A DNA stretch of 64,000 bases from Thalassotalea_H castellviae (GCF_031846185.1 NZ_JAVRIF010000001.1:186001-250000), one strand, 5' to 3'. Positions 36,931 to 46,433 are shown, counted from the first letter of the stretch. Numbers and translations are program-made. The notes: generated from the letters alone by a model not told the origin.

Positions 36931-36966
36931 AAAACCCTCGCTCTAAATAAGACCGAGGGTTTTTTT
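36931..36966 (+). terminator. Attenuator terminator before ilvI
   Basis: Stem AAAACCCTCG/CGAGGGTTTT with a 13-nt loop, then seven Ts. The leader segment GCGAGGTTT (36886-36894) is complementary (one bulge) to AAACCCTCGC at 36932-36941 and would form the antiterminator when the ribosome stalls at Val or Leu codons. An upstream CCTC (36854-36857) can pair with the same GAGG to release the terminator. Confidence 0.85.
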
Positions 36967-37055
36967 ATCATTAAATATTTAGAACAACTTAAAAAATTTG
37001 AAGTTTTAACAAAGGAAACCTATTGAATAATAGGTTAATAATAAAGGTAATAGTT

Positions 37056-38780
37056 ATGAGTACACCATTATTTACTGGTGCAGAAATGGTTGTAAAAGCC
37101 TTATCCGCATTAGATGTTAAATATATCTTTGGTTACCCTGGTGGAAGCGTATTGGATATTTATGACGCCATTTTTCAACAAGATGATTTTGAGCATATTC
37201 TCGTACGTCATGAACAAGCCGCAACGCATATGGCAGACGGTTACTCACGAGCGACTGGCGAAGTTGGTGTAGTGTTAGCTACCTCTGGACCAGGAGCAAC
37301 CAATTGTGTAACAGGTATTGCCACCGCCTACATGGATTCGATTCCAATGGTGGTTTTATCAGGACAAGTTGCAACGAGTTTAATTGGTGATGATGCTTTC
37401 CAAGAAACCGATATCGTTGGTTGTTCTCGCCCTATTGTTAAACACAGTTTTAATTGTCGTAAGGTTGCAGATATCCCAAATGTTATTGCTAAAGCTTTTT
37501 ATATTGCTAAATCTGGTCGACCGGGACCTGTTGTGGTTGAATTACCGAAAGATATTCTGATCCCAGAAAATAAAGCAGAATTTCATATTCAAACCAATGT
37601 TAAAATGCGTTCTTACAATCCAACGAAAAAAGGTCACCCAAAACAAATTAGAAAAGCAGTTCAAGCGATCACAGAAGCAAAAAGGTTAGTTGTTTATTCA
37701 GGTGGAGGGATCGTCTTAGCCAATGCATCTGAATTACTCACGCAACTAGTAGAAACATTAAATGCCCCTTGTACTAACACCTTAATGGGTTTAGGGGGGT
37801 TATCAGGCACGCATAAAAACTTTATTGGCATGTTAGGAATGCATGGTAGTTTGGAAGCGAATAAAGCGATGGCCAATGCTGACGTTATTTTAGCCCTAGG
37901 CGCACGCTTTGATGATCGAGTGACCAACAATGTTAAAAAGTTTTGTCCAAATGCGACAATTGTACATGTAGATATTGACCCTACTTCAATTTCTAAAACC
38001 ATTAATGCTCATATACCGGTAGTAGGTTTAGTCGATATTGTTCTTCAACAAATGATTGATGAACTTTCAGAGACTAACTTTACGCCTAATCAAGCAGTAC
38101 TCGATGATTGGTGGCAACAAATAGAACAATGGCGTTCCGTTAAAAGTGTAAGTTATCAACAAGATAATGATAAAATCAAACCGCAACGTGTAGTTGAAGC
38201 TATGTATGAGATTACCAAAGGTGAAGCATACGTTTGTTCAGACGTTGGTCAACATCAAATGTTCGCAGCGCAGTATTATCCCTTTGCTAAACCTAGACAA
38301 TGGATAAATTCTGGCGGGCTAGGCACTATGGGGTTTGGCTTACCGGCAGCAATGGGCGTTAAATTAGCGTTTCCAGATAGCCACGTCATTTGTATTACCG
38401 GTGATGGTTCTATTCAAATGAACATTCAAGAATTGTCAACGTGTTTACAATACAATTTACCTGTAGTGATCATTACGTTAAATAACCGTTCTTTAGGTAT
38501 GGTGAGACAATGGCAAGACATGATTTATGGCGGTCGTCATTCATCTTCTTATATGGAGTCGATTCCTGATTTTGTTAAGTTAGCAGAAGCTTATGGTCAT
38601 GTGGGAATTCAAATTGATACCTTAGATGAACTAGACACTAAACTCACTGAAGCTTTCTCAATTAAAAATCGCTTAGTATTTGTTGATATTTGCGTAGATG
38701 AAAATGAACATGTTTATCCTATGCAAATTAAACATGGTGCTGTTGATGATATGTGGGTTACAAAAGGAGTAAAAGCATAA
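37056..38780 (+). CDS. ilvI: Acetolactate synthase large subunit
   Basis: A TPP-dependent enzyme that makes acetolactate or acetohydroxybutyrate for branched-chain amino acids. The ATG at 37056 gives 574 aa, the length of E. coli IlvI, and has AAAGG 8 bp upstream; a TTG 33 bp earlier is rejected. The catalytic Glu is Glu53 in HEQAATHMADGY and the TPP motif is GDGSIQMNIQEL with a following NN. It is controlled by the attenuator upstream and overlaps ilvH by one base. Confidence 0.96.
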   Translation: MSTPLFTGAEMVVKALSALDVKYIFGYPGGSVLDIYDAIFQQDDFEHILVRHEQAATHMADGYSRATGEVGVVLATSGPGATNCVTGIATAYMDSIPMVVLSGQVATSLIGDDAFQETDIVGCSRPIVKHSFNCRKVADIPNVIAKAFYIAKSGRPGPVVVELPKDILIPENKAEFHIQTNVKMRSYNPTKKGHPKQIRKAVQAITEAKRLVVYSGGGIVLANASELLTQLVETLNAPCTNTLMGLGGLSGTHKNFIGMLGMHGSLEANKAMANADVILALGARFDDRVTNNVKKFCPNATIVHVDIDPTSISKTINAHIPVVGLVDIVLQQMIDELSETNFTPNQAVLDDWWQQIEQWRSVKSVSYQQDNDKIKPQRVVEAMYEITKGEAYVCSDVGQHQMFAAQYYPFAKPRQWINSGGLGTMGFGLPAAMGVKLAFPDSHVICITGDGSIQMNIQELSTCLQYNLPVVIITLNNRSLGMVRQWQDMIYGGRHSSSYMESIPDFVKLAEAYGHVGIQIDTLDELDTKLTEAFSIKNRLVFVDICVDENEHVYPMQIKHGAVDDMWVTKGVKA

Positions 38781-39277
38781 TGCGTCGTATCTTAGCTATT
38801 TTATTAGAAAACGAACCCGGTTCGCTATCACGTATCGTCGGCTTATTTTCTCAGCGTGCTTTTAATATTGAAAGTTTAACCGTTGCCCCAACAGAAGATG
38901 AAAGCTTATCTCGTATCACTATTGCGACAAAAGGCGATGACAAAGTTCTTGAACAAATTGTCAAACAAGTAAATAAATTAATTGATGTCATCAAAATTAC
39001 AGATTTAACTGAACGCAGTCATGTAGAACGAGAATTACTCTTGATTAAAGTGTTGGCGATGAATGATAAATCGCGCACAGAAGTCAAACGCGTTACGGAT
39101 ATTTTTAGAGGCTCTATTATCGATATTGGCAAGCAAGTTTACACCATACAATTAACCGGTGATGCCGACAAATTAAATGCCTTTGTAAAAACCTTGGCGC
39201 ACGAAACTGAAATAATTGAATCAGTTCGCTCTGGATGTGTAGGCATTGCAAGAGGTGAAAAAGCACTGCGAGTTTAA
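38780..39277 (+). CDS. ilvH: Acetolactate synthase small (regulatory) subunit
   Basis: This 165-aa subunit binds valine for feedback inhibition. The N-terminal ACT domain runs from RRILAILLENEPGSLSRIVGLF, and the C-terminal regulatory domain includes ELLLIKV and GSIIDI. The ATG shares one base with the ilvI stop (TAATG), so translation is coupled; an earlier in-frame start inside ilvI is rejected. Confidence 0.96.
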   Translation: MRRILAILLENEPGSLSRIVGLFSQRAFNIESLTVAPTEDESLSRITIATKGDDKVLEQIVKQVNKLIDVIKITDLTERSHVERELLLIKVLAMNDKSRTEVKRVTDIFRGSIIDIGKQVYTIQLTGDADKLNAFVKTLAHETEIIESVRSGCVGIARGEKALRV

Positions 39278-39390
39278 GAATAAATAAACATTGAAAATTA
39301 ATTGATTACGAACGTTTTCTATTCCTTTCATCCCCAAGAATGCGAGGTATATTGTTTACTTTATTTCGATAAACCTTAGCCCAAAACAAC

Positions 39391-39418
39391 AAAGCCAAGC
39401 GTAGTGCTTGGCTTTTTC
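39391..39418. terminator. Bidirectional terminator of ilvIH and the phosphatase gene
   Basis: AAGCCAAGC-GTAGT-GCTTGGCTT followed by TTT on the plus strand, and by TTGTTGTTTT on the minus strand. It lies between the two convergent genes. Confidence 0.8.
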
Positions 39419-39443
39419 GTTAACTCTTCAATCAACATCCCAT

Positions 39444-39914
39444 TTAAACGAGCTCTTTAATTAAACCGTCGCTAGCATCTTCTACAAGATCTAATACGAA
39501 TTGAAAACCTTTGGCCCCACCATAGTATGGATCGGGTACTTCGTTTTCTTCAAAGTTGTCGGAAAAGTCTAAAAATAATTTTATTTTGCCGGTTAAATGC
39601 GGCGGAGCAACTTTATGCAATTCTTTAACATTATGTTCATCCATCGCTAAAATAAGATCAAATTTTTCAAAGTCATCAACGGTTACTTTACGCGCTTTGA
39701 TATTATCAAAAGAATAACCTCTAGCGAGTCCAGCTTTCTGAGCACGATGGTCCGGTTTTTCTCGGGCATGTGAACCTATGGTTCCCGCAGAATCAATGTG
39801 TAAGCTTAATCCATATTCTTGTGCTTTATGTCTAAATACAGCTTCAGCACTTGGAGAACGGCATATATTGCCCATACAAACAAAAAGTATGCTATTTATT
39901 TCCTTTAAACTCAT
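39444..39914 (-). CDS. Low molecular weight protein-tyrosine phosphatase
   Basis: A 156-aa enzyme with the phosphatase loop C-x5-R at the N-terminus (Cys13 to Arg19 in VCMGNICRS) and the general acid Asp in VPDPYYGG. Bacterial members act on tyrosine kinases of polysaccharide export or on phosphoarginine; no such partner is nearby. AAAGGT lies upstream of the ATG. Confidence 0.93.
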   Translation of the reverse strand: MSLKEINSILFVCMGNICRSPSAEAVFRHKAQEYGLSLHIDSAGTIGSHAREKPDHRAQKAGLARGYSFDNIKARKVTVDDFEKFDLILAMDEHNVKELHKVAPPHLTGKIKLFLDFSDNFEENEVPDPYYGGAKGFQFVLDLVEDASDGLIKELV

Positions 39915-40328
39915 ATATTTAACCTTTATCTCCGTTTGATTTTATTATGCAATATCTATAATTTTTCCCTAAATGATATCAATGTTTTCAGGGATATATA
40001 ACCACTATTTTGTCGACTTACCTTGTGTTCGTAAAGTTTTATTCAATTTTATTTTTACGTTAATCTCTTAAGCTTTCTTACTAGAAAATATAATGTGTGC
40101 TAGAAAAAATTAACAAGCTGAGTGAACCGTTTTCAATAAACTCGTTGAAGATAAACACCCATGATCTCAAACGAATGTTCAGTCTTCTGTCAAAGTTATT
40201 TAATATTTCTCACTTCAACGCCATGGTTACTTTAGCTGAAAACGGATAAAATGATAAATTCCCAAAATAATGATAATTTTGCTACAGTTAAAGCAACTTA
40301 TTAACTATCTCAGAGTAAGAGCAATCGC
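39915..40328. other. Divergent intergenic region before the EAL protein gene
   Basis: A 414-bp AT-rich region with no credible ORF or RNA. A weak promoter candidate for the plus-strand gene is TTGCTA (40279-40284) with TTAACT 16 bp later. Nothing else can be supported. Confidence 0.4.
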
Positions 40329-42911
40329 GTGTTTTTAAAAACAATATTAAGAATGATACAGAATGTAGCGATAGTGATCATTTTACTCTTAATTACATTC
40401 ATCTTAGTTAATGTCACTTCACGACTCATTGCTATCGACGATAAGCAAATAAGCAATCAAGCATTTTCGGTAACATCAAGCTATTTTATTGATCAATCGA
40501 ATAACATCAAGCTTGCTGATATAAACAATCAGCAGCAATTATTTACGCCCGTTGCACTGAATGAAATTCCCTTTGAATTAGCAAAGCATACTTATTGGAT
40601 AAAAATACAAGTTGCGAATAAAACCAACCAATCACTGCCTCTCGTGTTGTATGCCGACAATAGTATGTTGGATGTTTTTGATATTTATCAGCCAAATAAA
40701 ACTTACGGCATTAAACAAGCACTCATTCATACCGATTTATTAGCAAGTGAAAAAGGCAAATACAGTTTACACAAAGTTTACCCACACTTAGCCTTTGATT
40801 TAAGGTCAAAACAAAGCAAAGAATTTTTGTTAAAAATCGAAACACAAGGCCCACCCAACGTACCTTTGATGGTACTAAATAATGATGATTTTTCACAAAG
40901 AATGTTATATGCACAGATATTTTATGGGGCATTTATTGGCTTAGCGATTTTAATGGCAATGTATAATTTAGTGCTATTTTTTGCGATAAAAGACAAAGTT
41001 TATCTGGTTTATATTGGTTACTTATTATCTGCCTTTTTTGTGTTATCTAGCTTAACGGGGTTTGGTTACTTCATTTTTAGCGCATCAGTTCAAGCATTTA
41101 TCAATCAATATTTATTGTTTCTCGATTATTATCTGGTGATATTTTTACTGGTATTTACCTTACTATTTCTGCGTTATGATCAACAAAATAACAAAACCTA
41201 TAAAATAGGTTTAGTGTTAACCGCTTTACTAGGTCTATGCTCATTTTATTCATTAACACTTGATACCATCGCTCAAACAAAACTGTTTTTCTCTATTCAG
41301 CCTTTATTTTACTCTTTTGCTTTGTTTATGTTGCTAAGACGACTTCATCAAGATTTTTCTTGGGCAAAATATTATCTCTTATCTTGGGTTCCTTTATTTA
41401 TTGGGGCTGCAATACAGCCACTAGTTTTACTTAATTATTTAGAATATTCATTTATCACTCGAAATGCTTTTCTCTTCGCTATTTTAATTGAATTAACTTT
41501 AATGGCATTTGCCCTTGCAGAACGAATGAAGCGCAATGAAAAAGATAGATTGAACGATATTACTTATCACATCAGTAGTGGTTTACCGAGGAAATCAAAT
41601 ATTGAAAGTTTTATTAATCAATTAATTAAACAAAAAAATCAAGATTTCAAAGTATTAGCAATAAAGCCTGAGCATATAGAAAAAGTCAGCTTATACATAG
41701 ATGATGCAATATTGACCGAGTTATACCAAAAGCTATTTTATAAACTTTCTTCTCTGTTTCAATTTAACGATAAGGTATACGCGCTAACGGAAAAAGGCGA
41801 AAAAATTTGTTTAATCAACAACAATGCTTTAATGATCATCATAGATAAAAAGCAAAAACAACAATCTATCGATGAGCTTATTGATGCAATTCAACACACG
41901 GTGGCAGACAATTATTATATTAAGTCCATTAAACTTCCCCTTTCCGCGGTTGTTGGTATTTCGGTATTTTCAGAACAAACCAAGAAAAGCCATCAACTCA
42001 TTAATCAAGCTCTTCTTGCCGCGAATAATGCAGAATCGCTCCAACAAAAATGGAGCTATTTCGAAGATAATTCGACAAAGGAAAACACCTACTTTTTACA
42101 ATTAACCAGCGAATTACAATCTGCAATTGAAAACAATCAATTGGAAGTTTTTCATCAAGCTCAAATCGATTTAAGCACTTTAAGAGTGTGTAGCAGTGAG
42201 TGTTTGATCCGTTGGAATCACCCAACACAAGGGTATATTCCTCCCACAGTGTTTATTCCTATTGCTGAAGATATGGGATTGATTAATCAATTAACGTTAT
42301 GGGTCATTAAAACAGCACTACAACAACAGTACGTTATCTCTCATGATTGTGGTTTTAACCATATGATATCAATAAATATTAGTGGTAAAGACATTGCTTC
42401 ACAACACTTTTTTACGCAGGTAATTGATATTATTGAAGACTCTACAATATCTGCTGATAAATTAATTTTTGAATTAACCGAATCAGCTTCTTTCGCTTAT
42501 AACGAACAATCACTTTCATTACTTGAGAAGCTTGTCGATTTAGGTATTACTATCAGTATTGATGATTTTGGTACAGGGTATTCATCAATGTCACAAGTAA
42601 GTAATTTACCATTTCAAGAATTGAAAGTGGACCGACAATTTGTAGAGAATGTTAATGATGACCGCAAACGCAAAATCATCGCCGAAGCGACAGTAAAAAT
42701 GGCGAAAGGTTTAGGATTAGAAGTTGTTGCCGAAGGTATCAATAGTCAAGCTGATGAAGATACTTTAAGGAGCTTTGGCTGTGATATTGGCCAAGGGTAT
42801 TACTACGCAAAACCACTTGCCATTGATGATTATATAAGTTGGTTAGAAAATTTAGATAATGGGCGAATCAAACAAGCCGTTCAAGGTGAGTTTATCCCTG
42901 CAGAGAAGTAA
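40329..42911 (+). CDS. Membrane-bound 7TMR-DISM protein with degenerate GGDEF and EAL domain
   Basis: An 860-aa sensor. One membrane helix near 12-33, a periplasmic 7TMR-DISMED2-like domain (about 40-185), seven membrane helices (about 195-400), a GGDEF-like domain without a GGDEF motif (about 415-590) and an EAL domain (about 600-850). The EAL signature is ECL at Glu624, and the other catalytic parts (NISG, ELTES, DDFGTG at 745-750, KVDRQF, AEGI, GQGYY) are intact, so it is likely an active c-di-GMP phosphodiesterase. The start is a GTG with AAGAG upstream; an ATG eight codons later is possible. Confidence 0.88.
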   Translation: MFLKTILRMIQNVAIVIILLLITFILVNVTSRLIAIDDKQISNQAFSVTSSYFIDQSNNIKLADINNQQQLFTPVALNEIPFELAKHTYWIKIQVANKTNQSLPLVLYADNSMLDVFDIYQPNKTYGIKQALIHTDLLASEKGKYSLHKVYPHLAFDLRSKQSKEFLLKIETQGPPNVPLMVLNNDDFSQRMLYAQIFYGAFIGLAILMAMYNLVLFFAIKDKVYLVYIGYLLSAFFVLSSLTGFGYFIFSASVQAFINQYLLFLDYYLVIFLLVFTLLFLRYDQQNNKTYKIGLVLTALLGLCSFYSLTLDTIAQTKLFFSIQPLFYSFALFMLLRRLHQDFSWAKYYLLSWVPLFIGAAIQPLVLLNYLEYSFITRNAFLFAILIELTLMAFALAERMKRNEKDRLNDITYHISSGLPRKSNIESFINQLIKQKNQDFKVLAIKPEHIEKVSLYIDDAILTELYQKLFYKLSSLFQFNDKVYALTEKGEKICLINNNALMIIIDKKQKQQSIDELIDAIQHTVADNYYIKSIKLPLSAVVGISVFSEQTKKSHQLINQALLAANNAESLQQKWSYFEDNSTKENTYFLQLTSELQSAIENNQLEVFHQAQIDLSTLRVCSSECLIRWNHPTQGYIPPTVFIPIAEDMGLINQLTLWVIKTALQQQYVISHDCGFNHMISINISGKDIASQHFFTQVIDIIEDSTISADKLIFELTESASFAYNEQSLSLLEKLVDLGITISIDDFGTGYSSMSQVSNLPFQELKVDRQFVENVNDDRKRKIIAEATVKMAKGLGLEVVAEGINSQADEDTLRSFGCDIGQGYYYAKPLAIDDYISWLENLDNGRIKQAVQGEFIPAEK

Positions 42912-42951
42912 TAATACAGGCTAACAGTTAATTTTAATCTCACAATGGTAT

Positions 42952-42979
42952 AAAAAACGCATCCAAAGGATGCGTTTTG
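42952..42979. terminator. Terminator shared by the EAL gene and aroG
   Basis: An 11-bp stem, AAAACGCATCC with GGATGCGTTTT and an AAA loop, between convergent genes. The minus side continues with six Ts, so it mainly serves aroG. Confidence 0.85.
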
Positions 42980-43003
42980 ACTAAATCATTGATATTGAGT
43001 TCG

Positions 43004-44059
43004 TTACACGTTTCGTCTTTGCTCAACCGCTTCATTTAATTGCGCTAATAACTTTTCAGTATCACTCCATCCAATACAGGCATCAGTGATAGATTGTCCG
43101 TACGTCTTAATTTCACCATTGACCATGTCTTGACGGCCTTCAACTAAATGACTTTCAACCATGACCCCAAAAATATTGTCATCCCCCGAGGCTATTTGTG
43201 CGCTGACGTCGTCACAAACCTTCATTTGATTTTCAAACTTTTTACTGGAATTACCATGACTAAAATCTATCATAATTTTGGAATTTAATTTTGAGGTGGT
43301 TAATTGATCCGTCACTTGCTTAACACTTTGTGCATCATAATTTGGCGTTTTCCCACCACGTAAAATAATATGACAATCTTTATTACCCGTAGTTTGCACG
43401 ATTGCTGAGTGGCCAAATTTTGTAACCGATAGAAAATGATGCGATGCACTTGCTGAACCAATGGCATCTATAGCTATTTTAATCGTACCATCGGTACCAT
43501 TTTTAAAACCAACAGGACAAGACAAGCCAGACGCGAGTTCACGATGAACCTGACTTTCAGTCGTTCGTGCTCCTATTGCGCCCCAACACATTAAATCACC
43601 AATATATTGAGGGGTGATCATATCTAAAAACTCACCAGCGGTCGGTAAGCCCATATCATTTAAATCGGTTAATAGCTTACGTCCAATGCGTAGCCCATCG
43701 TTTAAATGAAAACTGTTATCCATGTAAGGGTCATTGATCAACCCTTTCCAACCTACGGTAGTTCGTGGTTTTTCAAAATAAACACGCATGACAATTTCTA
43801 AATTTTCTTTATATTTTTCACGCAGTTGTACTAACTTTTCGCCGTACTCTATCGCGGCTTTTGTATCATGAATAGAACAAGGACCAATAACGACAAGCAC
43901 TCGATCATCTTGATGATTAAATATTTTGCTGATCGCATTTCTAGCAGAAAAAATCGTTTTAGACGCTTTTTCTGATGCAGGAAATCGTTCCAATAAAGCA
44001 ACTGGTGGTAATAATTCTTTGATTTTTGCGATACGAACATCGTCATTTTGGTAGGACAT
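43004..44059 (-). CDS. aroG: 3-deoxy-7-phosphoheptulonate synthase, AroG-like
   Basis: The first enzyme of the shikimate pathway (type I DAHP synthase). The 351-aa form begins MSYQNDDVRIAKIKELLPPV, close to E. coli AroG. The family motifs VVIGPCSIHD, GARTTESQVHRELASGLS, KNGTDGT and MIDFSHGNSS hold the active site. The ATG at 44057-44059 is preferred over one 6 bp upstream because AGAAGAG is then properly spaced. Phe sensitivity is inferred from similarity only. An operator-like tandem lies upstream at 44114-44137. Confidence 0.94.
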   Translation of the reverse strand: MSYQNDDVRIAKIKELLPPVALLERFPASEKASKTIFSARNAISKIFNHQDDRVLVVIGPCSIHDTKAAIEYGEKLVQLREKYKENLEIVMRVYFEKPRTTVGWKGLINDPYMDNSFHLNDGLRIGRKLLTDLNDMGLPTAGEFLDMITPQYIGDLMCWGAIGARTTESQVHRELASGLSCPVGFKNGTDGTIKIAIDAIGSASASHHFLSVTKFGHSAIVQTTGNKDCHIILRGGKTPNYDAQSVKQVTDQLTTSKLNSKIMIDFSHGNSSKKFENQMKVCDDVSAQIASGDDNIFGVMVESHLVEGRQDMVNGEIKTYGQSITDACIGWSDTEKLLAQLNEAVEQRRNV

Positions 44060-44113
44060 AGTCATTTCTCTTCTTGCTTACAGCTTGCTTTTTTAATTCA
44101 TTTAATCTTATGT

Positions 44114-44137
44114 TTACGTCTAGACGCCTAGATGATT
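44114..44137 (-). promoter_or_regulatory. Tandem MetJ-box-like octamers upstream of aroG
   Basis: On the minus strand the consecutive octamers AATCATCT, AGGCGTCT and AGACGTAA match the Met box AGACGTCT at 5, 7 and 6 of 8 positions. The match was made by eye and methionine control of aroG would be unusual, so this is only a candidate. Confidence 0.3.
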
Positions 44138-44265
44138 AACCCACCATTAATTTAGCAGTGTTATAGTACTAATACCAACATAAAATAGTGAAAAGACGAT
44201 ATAATAAAGAATATCTTGTCCCAATACGGTTCTGGGATTAGATAAAACTAAAAAGGAAGATAATA

Positions 44266-45264
44266 ATGATAAATCCTAGATTACCATTAATCGATTTACA
44301 TCGTCACTTAGATGGTAATATTCGAGCAAAAACCATCTGGGAACTTGCTCATAAACACGAAATTGTATTACCTGTTGAGCAGTTTGACGACTTTATTCCC
44401 TATGTACAGATCATTGACAGCGAATCAAATTTGTTAGCTTTCTTGCAAAAATTAGATTGGGGAGTTGCTGTATTAAAAACTTTAGACGATTGTAAACGCA
44501 TTGCCTATGAAAATGTCGAAGATGCCTTTAACGCAGGAATTAATTACGCTGAGCTAAGGTTCTCCCCCTATTACATGGCAAAAAGTCATCAATTAAACAC
44601 GGCTGATGTCGTTGCTGCAGTGATTGATGGCGTTCGATTAGGCATGAAAGATTTTGATGTCAAAATTAATTTAATTGGTATTTTAAGCCGAACCTTTGGT
44701 GTTGAAAAATGTCAGCATGAATTAAACGCTATCCTCGCTCATAAGCAGGCAATCACCGCCGTAGATTTAGCCGGTGATGAATATAACTTTCCTGGTGAAT
44801 TATTTGTTGAACATTTCAAGCAAGTTACAAAAGCAGACCTGCAAGTCACTGTTCATGCAGGTGAAGCAGCCGGTAGTGAAAGTATTTGGCAGGCAATACA
44901 AGGGTTAAACGCGAATAGAATTGGTCATGGAGTAGCGTGTCAGCACGACAATAAACTAATGGATTATATGCGTGACAACGACATTGCTATTGAATCTTGT
45001 ATTACTTCAAATTATCAAACGGGAACCGTGACCGATATAGACAATCACCCTATCAAAACATTTTTAGCCAATGAGTTATTGGTCTGCTTAAATACTGATG
45101 ATCCTGCGGTGCAAAATATCGAGTTAAAACATGAATTTAATCTAGCATCAAGCAAATTACAGTTAAATGATAGCCAAATTAGTCAATTACAACAAAACGC
45201 ACTGAACGCGAGTTTTTTATCTGAAAATGAAAAACAAACCTTGCTAAAGCAAAAACAAAATTGA
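44266..45264 (+). CDS. add: Adenosine deaminase
   Basis: Deaminates adenosine and deoxyadenosine to inosines. The zinc ligands are seen in LIDLHRHLDG (HxH), VHAGEA and the TDDPAVQ motif; HGVAC is the usual SLxHG region. The 332 aa fit the family. It is the first gene of a nucleoside salvage block. A TATAAT (44200-44205) about 60 bp upstream could be its -10. Confidence 0.95.
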   Translation: MINPRLPLIDLHRHLDGNIRAKTIWELAHKHEIVLPVEQFDDFIPYVQIIDSESNLLAFLQKLDWGVAVLKTLDDCKRIAYENVEDAFNAGINYAELRFSPYYMAKSHQLNTADVVAAVIDGVRLGMKDFDVKINLIGILSRTFGVEKCQHELNAILAHKQAITAVDLAGDEYNFPGELFVEHFKQVTKADLQVTVHAGEAAGSESIWQAIQGLNANRIGHGVACQHDNKLMDYMRDNDIAIESCITSNYQTGTVTDIDNHPIKTFLANELLVCLNTDDPAVQNIELKHEFNLASSKLQLNDSQISQLQQNALNASFLSENEKQTLLKQKQN

Positions 45265-45277
45265 AATAATACGTCCC

Positions 45278-45316
45278 TTAAGCGTTTTCATTTATTGAAG
45301 AAATAAGAACGCTTAA
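45278..45316 (+). repeat. Inverted repeat between add and the XapX-like gene
   Basis: TTAAGCGTT and AACGCTTAA (45278-45286 and 45308-45316) with partly self-pairing interior. No T-run follows; possibly a weak terminator after add. Confidence 0.4.
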
Positions 45317-45378
45317 CATTTAATGAATGATTTACAATCGCACTTCATTAACCATTTACAATAAAAACAGGAGGTTAA

Positions 45379-45549
45379 ATGACAGAAATATTATTAGCAT
45401 TATTTGCTGGTGCCATCGTCGGCATTTTATTTTCGTTAATTAAATTACCGTTACCTGCACCACCCGTGTTATCTGGTATTGCAGGAATTGTCGGCATTTA
45501 TTTAGGCGGAATGGCTTATAGCTGGATTATCGAACGCTTTTTTAGTTAA
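45379..45549 (+). CDS. XapX domain-containing small membrane protein
   Basis: A 56-aa protein (MTEILLALFAGAIVGILFSL, then IKLPLPAPPVLSGIAGIVGI and YLGGMAY). Two hydrophobic helices flank the LPxPAPP motif that defines the XapX family, found next to nucleoside genes such as xapAB. AGGAGG sits ideally before the ATG. Its place between add and deoD fits. The function is unknown. Confidence 0.88.
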   Translation: MTEILLALFAGAIVGILFSLIKLPLPAPPVLSGIAGIVGIYLGGMAYSWIIERFFS

Positions 45550-45704
45550 AATAAACAGGTATAAATTCTAAAATCAACTAGAATAACAAAAGTAAAACTA
45601 ACACCCTTCAGTAAAACACCCTTGATAGCAGCTTGCACATACTAATGCGCTGGCTAGAAACTTACTGAGACATAAAAATATAAGTAATTATAAGGTTATA
45701 TCTC

Positions 45705-46409
45705 ATGGCAACACCCCATATAGAAGCAAAAGAAAATGAATTCGCAAAAACGGTTTTAATGCCGGGCGACCCTCTTAGAGCAAAATTTATTGCCGAAAAC
45801 TTTTTAGACGACGCAAAGTGCATTACCCGTGTTCGTAATATGTTCGGTTACACAGGCACTTATAAAGGCAAACCAATCTCAGTGATGGGCTCAGGCATGG
45901 GTATTCCATCTATTTCAATTTATGCAACAGAATTATATAAAGAGTACGGTGTAGAAAATATCATTCGCATTGGCTCATGTGGCGCAGTAAGAGACGATAT
46001 AAAAGTACGTGATGTTATTGTTGGCATGACAGCAAGTACCGACTCAAATGTTAATCGACAACGATTTAACAACATGGATTTTGCCGCCAGCGCTGATTTT
46101 TCACTTTTACAAAAAGTAGTAAATACCGCTGATAAAATTAATAAAAAAGTGCATGTAGGTAATGTATTTACTGCCGATTTATTCTATACCCCACAACCAG
46201 AAATGTTTAAAAAAATGGAAGACATGGGAATTTTAGCGGTTGAAATGGAAGCGGCTGGTTTATATGGCGTTGCGGCTGAATTAGGTAAAAAAGCGTTAGC
46301 CGTATTTACTGTCAGTGATCATATTAAAACCGGTGAACAAACCTCAGCTGACGAACGTGAAAATACCTTTAAAGATATGATGGAATTAACCTTAGAAAGT
46401 ATTCTTTAA
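45705..46409 (+). CDS. deoD: Purine nucleoside phosphorylase (DeoD-type)
   Basis: Splits purine (deoxy)nucleosides into base and pentose 1-phosphate. The 234-aa hexameric-type enzyme begins ATPHIEAKENEFAKTVLMPG and has VGSGMGIPS-like (MGSGMGIPS), RIGSCGA, VEMEAAGLY and the catalytic Asp in TVSDHIKTGE. It works between add and deoB: inosine to hypoxanthine plus ribose 1-phosphate. Confidence 0.97.
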   Translation: MATPHIEAKENEFAKTVLMPGDPLRAKFIAENFLDDAKCITRVRNMFGYTGTYKGKPISVMGSGMGIPSISIYATELYKEYGVENIIRIGSCGAVRDDIKVRDVIVGMTASTDSNVNRQRFNNMDFAASADFSLLQKVVNTADKINKKVHVGNVFTADLFYTPQPEMFKKMEDMGILAVEMEAAGLYGVAAELGKKALAVFTVSDHIKTGEQTSADERENTFKDMMELTLESIL

Positions 46410-46433
46410 TCATTTACATGATATCAAGGCATA

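Noticed and set aside
36725..36946. 73-codon open frame before ilvI
   Set aside because: It overlaps the promoter, the leader peptide (different frame) and the attenuator, has no ribosome binding site and no family features. The 26-codon leader explains the region better.
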